Source: CAVVIO01 sp963748095
Lineage (GTDB): Bacteria; Bacteroidota; Bacteroidia; Bacteroidales; UBA10428
DNA: 64,000 bases
Reading direction: 5' to 3'
Assembly (NCBI GenBank): GCA_963748095.1
Contig: CAVVIO010000018.1
Span: forward strand, 28,782-92,781
Part shown: in pieces, positions 10,908-19,827 of the stretch
Position numbering within the stretch: position 1 is the first letter of the stretch
How the letters are laid out: the number at the start of each line of letters is the position of its first letter
Notes under the pieces: model-generated
What the model was told of the DNA's origin: nothing
Databases searched by the model: none
Seen by the model: the letters and a program-made list of their open reading frames with translations, nothing else
Translations under genes and position numbers: made by a program

Positions 10908-11423
10908 TTAAAATTTGTTAACATAAAATCTCCATGGCTTGTCCTTCCATGGTTCACCGGCATATTCCACCCCTATTCGTTTACTGGTTTCATAAGTAAA
11001 AGATGATTTCTCATTATATAACCAAATACGATTGGAAGTAACCAGATCTTCACCGTAAAAACTTTTATCAATTCCAAGTTCACGGGTTAATTTTCCCGGA
11101 CCGTTCAATCCTTCAACACCTCTTATCAATACAGCCTGGGGATTATCCGGCATTCCTGTCACAAAGTTTAACATCCAGTACATGCCATAAATCAGGTAGA
11201 CATAAATATGACCGCCGTGATGATACATAATTTCAGTGCGTTTTGTACGCCCTTTACTGGCATGACAAGCCATATCTTCCTCACCCCGGTATGCTTCCAC
11301 TTCAGTAATTTTATATTTTTCAACAGTATTATTTTTAACAAGTATCATGTAATTTCCGAGTAAATCGGGTGCAACTTTCAGTACATCGCGTTCAAAAAAT
11401 GCTCTTCCTAATCGCTCATTCAT
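10908..11423 (-). CDS. DNA-3-methyladenine glycosylase (AAG/MPG family)
   Basis: This base-excision repair enzyme removes alkylated purines such as 3-methyladenine. Family features visible are FFERDVLKVAPDLLGNYM at the N-terminus, ITEVEAYRGEEDMACHA (catalytic Glu region), GHIYVYLIYGMYWMLNFVTG (the DNA-intercalating Tyr region), AVLIRGVEGLNGPGKLTREL, and DKPWRFYVN near the end. I chose the ATG at 11423 because it gives a normal N-terminus of a 171-residue protein. A longer frame to 11522 adds a stretch that belongs to the overlapping gene. It overlaps the end of the O-antigen ligase by 8 nt, an odd pairing in function that probably reflects only transcriptional packing. Confidence 0.88.
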   Translation of the reverse strand: MNERLGRAFFERDVLKVAPDLLGNYMILVKNNTVEKYKITEVEAYRGEEDMACHASKGRTKRTEIMYHHGGHIYVYLIYGMYWMLNFVTGMPDNPQAVLIRGVEGLNGPGKLTRELGIDKSFYGEDLVTSNRIWLYNEKSSFTYETSKRIGVEYAGEPWKDKPWRFYVNKF

Positions 11424-13008
11424 AGTGTAACTTTTTCTGTCTTTTATCCTGTCCCAATAAAAACAAGGCATAAAATAAAGCGAAAAATGAAACACCGGTA
11501 TGTGTTTCCAGCATATCTTCATTCATCATCGATAAAAAACCTATTGCCAAAATGACAACAAATAAGTAATTATTCCATTTTTTTTCCAGGAAAACAGGAT
11601 ACAGAAATGCTATGATTATCCATACAAATCCGAAAATACCATAAGTAAGTAGAAAAGTGACAAGTTGATTATGAGCCCGGTGTTGCCTCTCTTTTGCCAA
11701 TAGTGTATGGGAATGCTGATATGCTTTTTGGAAGGCAGTTTTTACATCACCGGTGCCTACTCCAAACCAGTAATTTTTTTTAATAATTGTAAAAGCCGTT
11801 TTCAGATATTCAATACGTTGTGTTATAGAGTGCCCGCTTGCATATCCTGACTTTTTATAAACATCAAATTCCCAGATGATCTGGTATATTCTTGGATAAA
11901 GAGTGAATTTTCTGCTAAAGATCACATTTGAATTTCCGTTTTCAATATGCCGGATATCTTTGACACTAAGCCTGGAAACTCCAGCGGAATCTTTCCGGTA
12001 ACCCAGTGAAGTCATGTAACGGATCAGGGTTAATTTCAGGCTTTGTCCTTTTCGGTCGAGACTGTCGTAAGGAAAGGAACTTCTTTTATTCCATTCTTTC
12101 CGGAGTTCCGGTTCACACACGTATTCCCATACATAATATCCATTCTCCATGGTATTATTTTCAGGATCATTAACATAAGGATTGCCGTTTTTTGTATATT
12201 TTTCCGGGTTTCCAGGTTTGATCTCCCTGGCGGAATAAAATTTATGTACAGAACCTGTTATGAACAAAATAATTGCCAGTATTGCCAGGGTTTCAACAGA
12301 TAAAAAAAGAATTTTCAGACCGGACGAATGAATACGCAATATGTGATTGGTGATTACAAATGGCAGGATAATTATTAAAATGACGATTCCTGTCAGGGAC
12401 TGTAAAATAACCAGAAATACCAGTAACCATAGAATTACTATTCCGAAGGTAATTTTTTCCCATTTTAATAATTGTAATCCGTGATCATATAAAAGATAGT
12501 AAGTCAATATTAAGATGGAGAATGTAATCATTATCGAAAAACGGATGTGGGAAATGAAAAGGGATATTTCCCGGACATCCAGAATTACTTTTTTGGAAAA
12601 TCCCAGGTAAACATAGGTGCTAATCAGTGAATTAACTACTATGGTGGCAACAAAAAAAAGCAATATTGTTTTAAGCAGGTTTGCGGATAGTTTTTCAGAA
12701 GTACCGATTATTAATGGAAGTATCAGCAACGGAAGTTTTATCCTAAGGTCGTGGAGTCCCCATTTATAATCCGTGGTATAAATCATCCCAAGGACGAATA
12801 TTAAATAGGCGGATGATATGAACCAGAGACTTTTCCGATGCTTAAACCAGTTAAATTTTTCTTTGAATCTTCCCTCGGCCAGCCAGTTTGCTGCCAGTAA
12901 CAATTCCGAAACACTTGTAAAAAATAGGGAGACAGGCAGACTGACGGCTAATAATATCAGTCCGAAAATATAAATATAGCGATGGATTTTTGTTCTTGAT
13001 AATTGCAT
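11416..13008 (-). CDS. O-antigen ligase family protein (Wzy_C domain)
   Basis: This 530-residue polytopic membrane protein has about ten hydrophobic helices split by a large periplasmic loop (residues about 250-390). The Wzy_C region follows the loop: YWFGVGTGDVKTAFQKAY, then HNQLVTFLLTYGIFG. The family joins polymerised O-antigen to a lipid or protein acceptor, or polymerises repeat units, in the periplasm. Ligase and polymerase cannot be distinguished from sequence alone, and some members act in protein O-glycosylation. That last role would fit the neighbouring DUF2723 gene. The 3' end overlaps the DNA glycosylase gene. Confidence 0.8.
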   Translation of the reverse strand: MQLSRTKIHRYIYIFGLILLAVSLPVSLFFTSVSELLLAANWLAEGRFKEKFNWFKHRKSLWFISSAYLIFVLGMIYTTDYKWGLHDLRIKLPLLILPLIIGTSEKLSANLLKTILLFFVATIVVNSLISTYVYLGFSKKVILDVREISLFISHIRFSIMITFSILILTYYLLYDHGLQLLKWEKITFGIVILWLLVFLVILQSLTGIVILIIILPFVITNHILRIHSSGLKILFLSVETLAILAIILFITGSVHKFYSAREIKPGNPEKYTKNGNPYVNDPENNTMENGYYVWEYVCEPELRKEWNKRSSFPYDSLDRKGQSLKLTLIRYMTSLGYRKDSAGVSRLSVKDIRHIENGNSNVIFSRKFTLYPRIYQIIWEFDVYKKSGYASGHSITQRIEYLKTAFTIIKKNYWFGVGTGDVKTAFQKAYQHSHTLLAKERQHRAHNQLVTFLLTYGIFGFVWIIIAFLYPVFLEKKWNNYLFVVILAIGFLSMMNEDMLETHTGVSFFALFYALFLLGQDKRQKKLHYE

Positions 13009-13238
13009 TCAGGAATGAAATAAACAGGGTTCACTACTCATTTAATAAACCTCAGAAATTTCAATGATACTACAAATTTCAAATCTTTCCTTACTATTTT
13101 AAAATTTATTGCAGGAGGATTGAATGAAATCTTCGGAATAGAATTCAACATACGTGAATCCCCGCCGAAAATTTCTATTACACTAATTTTCCGGTTAAAT
13201 AAGGATTAAATTCTTTTTGCGATTTCTTTTACACCTGT

Positions 13239-14627
13239 TTATACCATAGCCTTTTGAATATCATCAACGGATTTTGGGATAGGCTTGCCTAATATTTTAT
13301 TTCCGTTGGATGTAACCAAAACATTATCCTCGATTCTGATTCCTCCAAAGCCGAGATAGGATTCCACTTTTTTATAATCGATGAAATCAACGAATTTTTT
13401 TTCAGCTTTCCATTTTTCATAAAGGGCAGGAATGAAATAAATTCCGGGCTCAACCGTGATAATGTTTCCTTCCGTAAATTTTTTCCCGAATCGCAGGTAT
13501 GCCAGTCCAAACTGGTTACTACGCAACACTTCTTCATCGTATCCAACATAGTCTTCGCCCAGATCTTCCATGTCGTGTACATCAAGGCCCATCATATGCC
13601 CCAGTCCGTGTGGGAAAAACAATGCATGTGCTCCCTGTGCTACGGCTTCTTCCATATCGCCTTTCATAAGCCCCAGGCTTTTTAAACCTTCAGCCAATAT
13701 TTTTGCTGCATCGAGATGAATATTTTTGTAGGCAATACCGGGTTTTATTTTCTTTATCGATTCTTCTTCGGTTTTCAGAACCAATTCATAAATTTCTTTT
13801 TGCTTGTCGGTTAATTTTCCATCTACCGGAAATGTACGTGTAATATCTGTGGCATAACCCATGGGACTTTCTGCACCTGCATCAATCAGAAGCAGATCGC
13901 CTGCTTTTAGTTTATTCCCGTGATAATGATTGTGCAGTATTTCACCGTTTACGGAACATATAACGGGATAAGCAATGTTACAGCTATTTTCGAGTGCAAT
14001 GCCTTCCATTCTTCCTGAAACCTGGTATTCAAAAATTCCCGGTTTTGTCATTTTCATGGCTTGTTTGTACATTTCGTACGTAACATTGCTCAGTGTATTT
14101 TCAATCTCGGTAATTTCATGGGTGTCTTTAACCGACCGCTGACTGACAACTGCCCGGATAAGATCGGTTGAATAATGTCTTTCAACTTCTTTGTATTTCA
14201 ACTCATTGTAATATCCAATCAATAACCTTTTATATTCATGGTAAGGAGGAAGAAAATGAATACGCCTGGTCTTAGCGAGTGCACGGCACATATCCCCGGC
14301 CAGTTTATCAAAGGGCTTGACTGTTTTTACGCCGGATGCTGCACATTTTTCCGACAGGCTTTTCCGAGAGCCCATCCAGATTATATCTTCCAGTTCCACA
14401 TCGTTACCGTAGATAGTATCTTCGCCCGAATCGATATCCATGATCCCTGCAAGGTCGGGCATATCAAGGCCAAAATAGTATAAAAAAGTACTATCCTGTC
14501 TGAAACGGTAGGGATTTCCTGCATAGTTCACGGCACATTCTTTATTTCCAAAAAACAATAATATACCTTCCCTGAACTGTGCTTTTAAAGCTTTTCGTCT
14601 TTCAGTATAGACCTGAGAATTAAACAT
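13239..14627 (-). CDS. pepP: Xaa-Pro aminopeptidase (M24B), dimetal
   Basis: This enzyme cleaves the N-terminal residue preceding proline. The AMP_N domain (residues 1-135) is followed by the pita-bread catalytic domain. Metal ligands are visible as LLIDAGAESPMGYATDITRTFP (two Asp), HGLGHMMGLDVHD (His), TVEPGIYFIP (Glu) and GIRIEDNVLVT (Glu). Length is 462 residues, as in other PepP proteins, and there is no signal peptide, so it is cytoplasmic. It is separated from the O-antigen ligase by about 230 bp, in which I see no gene. The symbol is by family membership. Confidence 0.9.
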   Translation of the reverse strand: MFNSQVYTERRKALKAQFREGILLFFGNKECAVNYAGNPYRFRQDSTFLYYFGLDMPDLAGIMDIDSGEDTIYGNDVELEDIIWMGSRKSLSEKCAASGVKTVKPFDKLAGDMCRALAKTRRIHFLPPYHEYKRLLIGYYNELKYKEVERHYSTDLIRAVVSQRSVKDTHEITEIENTLSNVTYEMYKQAMKMTKPGIFEYQVSGRMEGIALENSCNIAYPVICSVNGEILHNHYHGNKLKAGDLLLIDAGAESPMGYATDITRTFPVDGKLTDKQKEIYELVLKTEEESIKKIKPGIAYKNIHLDAAKILAEGLKSLGLMKGDMEEAVAQGAHALFFPHGLGHMMGLDVHDMEDLGEDYVGYDEEVLRSNQFGLAYLRFGKKFTEGNIITVEPGIYFIPALYEKWKAEKKFVDFIDYKKVESYLGFGGIRIEDNVLVTSNGNKILGKPIPKSVDDIQKAMV

Positions 14628-14777
14628 AGTAATTGGTTTTTAATCAGTTAGTGAATTATTATCATGCTGTAATTTAGCAATTAATTGGCAAATAAAATAC
14701 TATAATTAAGTTTAAAATAAAAGAATATTTATCAAATAATTATTTACGAATGGTATTGATTTTTTAATTACAATTAG

Positions 14778-14785
14778 TATATTCG
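14778..14785 (+). promoter_or_regulatory. Possible Bacteroidota -7 box for the 14825 gene
   Basis: TATATTCG matches the TAnnTTTG consensus at seven of eight positions and ends 39 bp before the ATG. No clear -33 element is seen. Confidence 0.3.
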
Positions 14786-14824
14786 CATGTTAACCACCTT
14801 TTCTAAACCAAAATTTTCTTTGAA

Positions 14825-15559
14825 ATGCCTTACAGAAGATTACCCAATACAGATGCTGCCCGTTTAAAAGCATTACATGCAGCATACAATAAAGGGAAAG
14901 AATTGCCTCCTTTTAAACTTGGCTTTTCACAAGCAACCCTGCAACGTGTACAATCTTTTTTGCCATCATTCGAGAATGCATTATTTGAAAACAAACAGGC
15001 ATATTTAAATCAGATAAAAAAAAGTAAAGAATATGCAAAAGATGTCAAAAGAGTCAAACTGTATCTGTCCCATTTCATACAAGTAGTGAATATGGCCATC
15101 CTCAGGGGAGACCTTCCAGGCGGAGAGCGAAAATTTTTTGGTATCAGCGAGACCAGCAAACGCCTGCCTCCGTTAAATACCGAATCGGATATAATAAAAT
15201 GGGGTGAGAAATTATTGTTAGGCGAATCATTGCGAAAAGCCAAAGGTTTGAGCCCAATTACCAATCCTACCATTGCCGTAGTTACCGTACGGTATGAAAA
15301 TTTTTTGGAAGCTTATAAGTTTCAGAAAATGCTTCAGAAAAACTACATGCGGGCACAGGAGAGACTGGTTAATTTACGCAAAAAGGCAGATGATATCATT
15401 GTTCAAATCTGGAATGAAGTGGAAGAAACTTTTAAAGATCAGTCTGATAATTCGCGCCGCGAAAAAGCAAAAGCCTACGGCCTGATATACGTTTTCCGTA
15501 AAAATGAATTGAAAAAACTGAATCTGAAATCCGGTTCAACGATCCGGGAGAGCATTTGA
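14825..15559 (+). CDS. Conserved-looking hypothetical protein, 244 residues
   Basis: I do not recognise this family. The protein is soluble, with no signal peptide or membrane segment, and largely alpha-helical and basic. The region after PTIAVVTVRYENFLEAY, near residue 150, looks like a long amphipathic or coiled-coil helix (MLQKNYMRAQERLVNLRKKA), followed by an acidic helix (WNEVEETFKDQ). It is monocistronic between the divergent aminopeptidase gene and the convergent CPBP protease gene, whose 3' end overlaps it by 24 nt. A structural or nucleic-acid-associated role is possible but unsupported. Codon use looks like that of its neighbours, so it is probably a real native gene. Confidence 0.7.
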   Translation: MPYRRLPNTDAARLKALHAAYNKGKELPPFKLGFSQATLQRVQSFLPSFENALFENKQAYLNQIKKSKEYAKDVKRVKLYLSHFIQVVNMAILRGDLPGGERKFFGISETSKRLPPLNTESDIIKWGEKLLLGESLRKAKGLSPITNPTIAVVTVRYENFLEAYKFQKMLQKNYMRAQERLVNLRKKADDIIVQIWNEVEETFKDQSDNSRREKAKAYGLIYVFRKNELKKLNLKSGSTIRESI

Positions 15560-16468
15560 TTTTTCGTACTGCCGGATAACAGTAATCAGCATAATAAGAA
15601 ATAGTATGCTGATTATTAAAATATTTTGTGAACCTTTATCTGCTCCCAGTGTGTCGATATCCTGATGCACCAATCCCCGCTGATAATAAAAGTAGTATAT
15701 AACCGCTGTGGCATTATTTACAAAATGTGCCGCTATTGGCAACCACATGGTTCGGCTCCAAATCAGCAAATAACCAAAAAATGCACCCAGTAAAAAACGG
15801 GGGACAAATCCAAAAAACTGCAAATGAGCAGCACTGAATATTGCTGCAGCTATCAGGATCCCCGCGTGTTGGCTTTTAGTCCATTCCACGAAAAGTTGCT
15901 GAAATACCCCCCGAAAAAGCAATTCTTCCCCGATAGCCGGAATTACAGCAATCATCATAAGGTTGAGCAACAGACCTGCATAGGTGGTATTTTTTAAAAA
16001 ATCATTCATCATTTGCTGGGCATTATTTTCCATTTCCTGCATTTTTACTTGCACTCCATTTAAGAAATGAGGGAGTTCCAGCCTTGAATTCAGATCGGCC
16101 AGAAAATTGATCGAAGGAATGGCAATAATAATTGCCAGTACTACTAAAGCAAGGGAGGCATACCGGGGGAGTTTTTTTAGGTACAGATAATTGGGATTGT
16201 CCGAATACATAAAAAATTTGATAATAAAAGGGGGGCCGAGAAACAAACCAATTGACTGTGTTATTTGCAGGTATTTCAGCAAAGCTGTATTTTCTAAATC
16301 AATCTTTCCGGCAAGAATACTTAACGCCTGTTGTACCGAATAATGAAATATGGGAACAGTAAGCAATGCTGAAATTATAAATACAGCGAGAAATGAGGAT
16401 ATAATAATAAACAGGGAAAACACAAGTTTCGTGAACGGATGTGCGCCGGCAAACAAATGATACCGCAT
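15536..16468 (-). CDS. CPBP family intramembrane metalloprotease
   Basis: This is a membrane-embedded glutamic/metal protease of the CAAX prenyl protease 2 / bacteriocin-processing (Abi) superfamily. It is 310 residues with about eight hydrophobic helices. The signature is complete: EELLFRG (paired Glu and Arg) near residue 187, AAHLQFFGFVPRFLLGAFFG with the second His, and HFVNNATA with the third. Substrates are unknown for most bacterial members. It is transcribed divergently from dusB; the 43-bp gap holds two mirrored promoter boxes. Its 3' end overlaps the opposing hypothetical gene. Confidence 0.88.
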   Translation of the reverse strand: MRYHLFAGAHPFTKLVFSLFIIISSFLAVFIISALLTVPIFHYSVQQALSILAGKIDLENTALLKYLQITQSIGLFLGPPFIIKFFMYSDNPNYLYLKKLPRYASLALVVLAIIIAIPSINFLADLNSRLELPHFLNGVQVKMQEMENNAQQMMNDFLKNTTYAGLLLNLMMIAVIPAIGEELLFRGVFQQLFVEWTKSQHAGILIAAAIFSAAHLQFFGFVPRFLLGAFFGYLLIWSRTMWLPIAAHFVNNATAVIYYFYYQRGLVHQDIDTLGADKGSQNILIISILFLIMLITVIRQYEKSNALPDR

Positions 16469-16483
16469 ACGGTTTTATTTTGG

Positions 16484-16502
16484 TAAATTTGCGGCAAATT
16501 TA
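16484..16502. promoter_or_regulatory. Mirrored -7 boxes of divergent promoters (dusB / CPBP gene)
   Basis: TAAATTTG at 16484-16491 (+) and its exact reverse complement at 16495-16502 (-), separated by CGG, form one perfect 19-bp palindrome. Each half matches the Bacteroidota TAnnTTTG -7 consensus. The + copy would serve dusB and the - copy the CPBP protease. No convincing -33 TTTG element is visible on either side. Confidence 0.5.
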
Positions 16503-16511
16503 ACTAAAAAT

Positions 16512-17504
16512 TTGTTGCCATTGGTAAAGATTGGTGAAATAGAACTGCCTGATAAGCCATTATTACTGGCTCCCATGGAAGATGTTACAGACCCGTCGTT
16601 CCGGTATGTGTGTAAGCAATATGGGGCCGATTTGATGTATACAGAATTTATTTCTTCTGACGGGCTTATTCGCGACGGAAAGAAAAGTGTACAAAAATTG
16701 AGGTTATTTGATTATGAGCGACCGATAGGTATCCAGTTATATGGGCATCTAATCGATTCGATGCTGGAAGCCACGCTTATTGCCACGGAATCAGGACCTG
16801 AACTAATCGATTTGAATTTTGGATGCCCGGTAAGAAAAATTGCCAACCGGGGTGCCGGAGCAGGAATGTTGAACAATATTCCATTGATGATAGAAATGAC
16901 AGCGGCCATTGTAAAAGCTACACATTTGCCAGTAACTGTAAAAACGCGGTTGGGTTGGGACGAACAATCGAAAGACATTGTTGAAATTGCTGAAAAGTTG
17001 CAGGATGTCGGTATCCGGGCAATTACCATTCATGGCCGCACACGTGCCCAGCTTTATAAAGGGGTAGCCGACTGGACCCTGATTGGGGCAGTAAAAAATA
17101 ATCCGCGTATGAAAATCCCGGTATTTGGCAATGGCGATATTACTTCTCCTGAAAAAGCAAAGGAAGCATTTGACAAGTATGGTGTTGATGGGATAATGAT
17201 CGGACGGGCTGCTGTGGGTAAGCCTTGGATATTCCGGGAGATCAGGCATTTTTTGAATACAGGGGAACAATTACAGCCGCTGTCTTTACCTGAAAAAGTA
17301 GAACTTGCCAGGATACATTTTAAAAGATCGCTCGAAACCAAAGAAGGTCAGCGAAGTATATTTGAAATGCGGCGGCATTTCTCAAATTATTTCAAGGGTT
17401 TACCCGATTTCAGGGAACTTCGGCTTAAACTGGTAACTTCACTCGATGCAGATGAGATTCTGAAACTGCTCGATGTGATAAAAGAAAAGTACAGTAGCTA
17501 TTGA
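16512..17504 (+). CDS. dusB: tRNA-dihydrouridine synthase
   Basis: This FMN- and NADPH-dependent enzyme reduces uridine to dihydrouridine in the tRNA D-loop. The TIM-barrel signatures are APMEDVTDPSFR near residue 20, DLNFGCPVRKIANRGAGAG (with the catalytic Cys) near residue 98, VKTRLGWD, ITIHGRTRAQLYKG and IGRAAVGKPWIF. The C-terminal helical domain contains EMRRHFSNYFKGLP. Length (about 330) is normal. No ATG is available. The frame begins with TTG codons at 16512, 16515 and 16521, and the last would give MVKIGEIELP, closest to the usual N-terminus. The promoter palindrome ends about 10 nt upstream, so the leader is very short. Confidence 0.92.
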   Translation: MLPLVKIGEIELPDKPLLLAPMEDVTDPSFRYVCKQYGADLMYTEFISSDGLIRDGKKSVQKLRLFDYERPIGIQLYGHLIDSMLEATLIATESGPELIDLNFGCPVRKIANRGAGAGMLNNIPLMIEMTAAIVKATHLPVTVKTRLGWDEQSKDIVEIAEKLQDVGIRAITIHGRTRAQLYKGVADWTLIGAVKNNPRMKIPVFGNGDITSPEKAKEAFDKYGVDGIMIGRAAVGKPWIFREIRHFLNTGEQLQPLSLPEKVELARIHFKRSLETKEGQRSIFEMRRHFSNYFKGLPDFRELRLKLVTSLDADEILKLLDVIKEKYSSY

Positions 17505-17536
17505 AAAATTCAGATTGATTATCTTTAACTTGAAAT

Positions 17537-18152
17537 ATGGATGCACAAAAAAAGATAAAACGTTTCTGGGAATGGTTCGAAAAAAATAATCAGAAATTTC
17601 TTTTTCTGAACGACACAACTGATTATGCAAAACAAAAATTGCTCGATGAATTTTTATCTCAATTACATCTATTTAATAAAAACCTTTATTTCATAATTGG
17701 TGGCGACCCGGACAAGGGCAAAATGGAACTGATCATTACGGCTGATGGGATTGTTGACTATTTTCAGAAAGTGGAGGATCTCGTTAAGTCAGGCTCCTCA
17801 ACTAAAAGACTGGGAAATAACAGCATTTAAGCCGGCAATGGGCCCGGGTTTTAAAACGGAATTTCGCGGACATGAATTTGATCCCGGTAAAACAATTTTT
17901 ATCCCTTTAAATAATAAGCAAAATCCCCGGGCAATTGGCCTGCATATTTGTTATCCGGATTATGAAATTGAGGAACGGGAAATTTTCGTTCAGGGAACTT
18001 ATATTATGATTGACGCATTGATAGGTGAAAAATCGACAGCCACGGACATTAATTATATGGATGTGATCAGGACCCCTGAAAATATCTCGGAATATAATTT
18101 CAGACATTTGAGTGAATTGCAGGATTTTATCAATGAAAAGAAAAAGGCCTGA
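17537..18152 (+). pseudogene. Unnamed conserved protein, frameshifted
   Basis: The first part (RFWEWFEKNNQKFLFLND, then LYFIIGGDPDKGKMELIITA and DYFQKVEDLVK) runs from 17537 and stops at 17830. The homologous-looking continuation (QAPQLKDWEITAFKPAMGPG onward) starts in another frame at 17790. One extra base near 17789 separates them, and removing it yields about 204 residues. I recognise the general type (small cytoplasmic Bacteroidota proteins with a W-WF N-terminus and a LKDWEITAFKP segment) but know no name or function. It follows dusB by 32 bp and converges on nadB. Confidence 0.6.
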
Positions 18153-18181
18153 TATAAAAAAGGCTATTGATAGATATTTAG

Positions 18182-19759
18182 TCAGGAAATTTTTCTCTTT
18201 GCATGCGGATAATCAATGTTATAATGTAATCCGAGGCTTTCTTGCCGGTGTTGTGCCATCCTGATCACTAAATAACCCACATTGATGAGGTTACGTAATT
18301 CGCATAATTGTTTTGAAAGTGTAGAGGTTCGAAATAATTCCTCCGTTTCCCGGTATAATATTTCCAACCGGTCGAGTGCACGTTTCAGACGAAGGTTCGA
18401 ACGAACTATTCCCACATAGTTACTGAAAATTTGCTGTACTTCCTTATAACTCTGTGTGATCAGCACCATTTCTTCCGGGTGAAAAGTCCCTTTATCGTTC
18501 CAGTCGGGAATCCCTTTTTGTATTTCAATGCCCTTTATTTTGCTTACAGCATCTTTGGCAGCACGGTCGGCATATACGATCGCCTCGATAAGCGAGTTGG
18601 AAGCCAGTCGGTTGGCCCCGTGCAAACCGGTGGATGAGGTTTCACCGGCAGCATACAAACGATTGATCCAGGTATGTCCGTTCATATCAACTTTAATTCC
18701 GCCGCACAAATAATGGGCAGCAGGAACTACGGGAATCATATCTTTGGTAATATCTATTCCAAGGGATTTGCATTTTTCGTAAATATTCGGAAAATGATCG
18801 ATCAGTTTTTTTGCATCGAGATGGGTACAATCGAGGTACACAAAATCATCTCCCCGCATTTTCATTTCATTATCAATAGCTCTTGCTACAATGTCACGTG
18901 GTGCAAGAGAACCCCGTTCATCGTATTTTTCCATAAAGGAATTCCCGTCATGGGTTTTCAGTATTCCACCGAAACCACGCATTGCTTCAGTAATCAGAAA
19001 AGACGGCATTTCCCCTGGATTGTAAAGAGAAGTGGGATGAAATTGGACAAATTCCATATTTTCCACTGTCCCTTTGGCACGGTAAACCATAGCGATTCCG
19101 TCGCCGGTAGCTACGGGAGGGTTGGTTGTGGTGGAATAAAGGTTCCCTGTACCTCCTGTGGCGATAAGTGTGAATTTTGACAGAAAGGTCTTTATTTCCT
19201 TGGTTTTTAAATCGAGTGCGTAAGCTCCGTAACATTCAATATCATCATGTATCCTTTTTACCAGCTTACCTAATTGATGCTGGGTAATGATATCCAGGGC
19301 AAAATGATCTTCGAAAATCTGAATGTTCGGGTGTGTTTTTAACTTTCTACTTAAAGTCTGTTGAATTTCTTCCCCTGTATTATCTTTATGATGCAGTATC
19401 CGGTGTTCCGAGTGTCCTCCTTCCCTGGCAAGGTCGAAGTTACCACCCGGTTCTTTGTCGAATTTTGCACCCCATTGTATAAGTTCCTCTATTTGACGCG
19501 GAGCTTCTTTTACTACCATATCAACAACTTCACGGTTACACAATCCGTCACCGGCAACCAGTGTATCCTGTATATGTTTCTTATAGGAATCTGGTTTATA
19601 GGTCACGGCAGCGATGCCTCCCTGCGCATAACTGGTATTTGTTTCTTCCAGTCCTGATTTGGTAATAAGAGCTACTTTACCATAATCGGCTACTTTCAGG
19701 GCAAAGCTCGAACCTGCCAGCCCCGAGCCTATTATCAGAAAATCATATTCAAGGCTCAT
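18182..19759 (-). CDS. nadB: L-aspartate oxidase
   Basis: This FAD enzyme oxidises L-aspartate to iminoaspartate, the first step of de novo NAD synthesis. The dinucleotide fold is at the N-terminus (IIGSGLAGSSFALKVADYG). NTSYAQGGIAA, EGGHSEHRILHHKDNTG and ENMEFVQFHPT are typical of NadB rather than of succinate dehydrogenase. YLCGGIKVDMNG and AAGETSSTGLHGANRLASNS complete the FAD-binding domain. The C-terminal helical region runs from about residue 400 to 525. Length (525) is standard. NadA and NadC are not in this window. A 7/8 promoter box lies just upstream. Confidence 0.93.
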   Translation of the reverse strand: MSLEYDFLIIGSGLAGSSFALKVADYGKVALITKSGLEETNTSYAQGGIAAVTYKPDSYKKHIQDTLVAGDGLCNREVVDMVVKEAPRQIEELIQWGAKFDKEPGGNFDLAREGGHSEHRILHHKDNTGEEIQQTLSRKLKTHPNIQIFEDHFALDIITQHQLGKLVKRIHDDIECYGAYALDLKTKEIKTFLSKFTLIATGGTGNLYSTTTNPPVATGDGIAMVYRAKGTVENMEFVQFHPTSLYNPGEMPSFLITEAMRGFGGILKTHDGNSFMEKYDERGSLAPRDIVARAIDNEMKMRGDDFVYLDCTHLDAKKLIDHFPNIYEKCKSLGIDITKDMIPVVPAAHYLCGGIKVDMNGHTWINRLYAAGETSSTGLHGANRLASNSLIEAIVYADRAAKDAVSKIKGIEIQKGIPDWNDKGTFHPEEMVLITQSYKEVQQIFSNYVGIVRSNLRLKRALDRLEILYRETEELFRTSTLSKQLCELRNLINVGYLVIRMAQHRQESLGLHYNIDYPHAKRKIS

Positions 19760-19792
19760 AAGGGATCAGTTGTATAAGTGAATTTTGGATTA

Positions 19793-19800
19793 CAAAGATT
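19793..19800 (-). promoter_or_regulatory. Possible -7 box for nadB
   Basis: On the - strand AATCTTTG matches TAnnTTTG at seven of eight positions. A TTG about 20 nt farther upstream could be the -33 element. The box ends 33 nt from the nadB ATG. Confidence 0.35.
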
Positions 19801-19827
19801 GCAGGAATTAACATTATATGCAACTGT

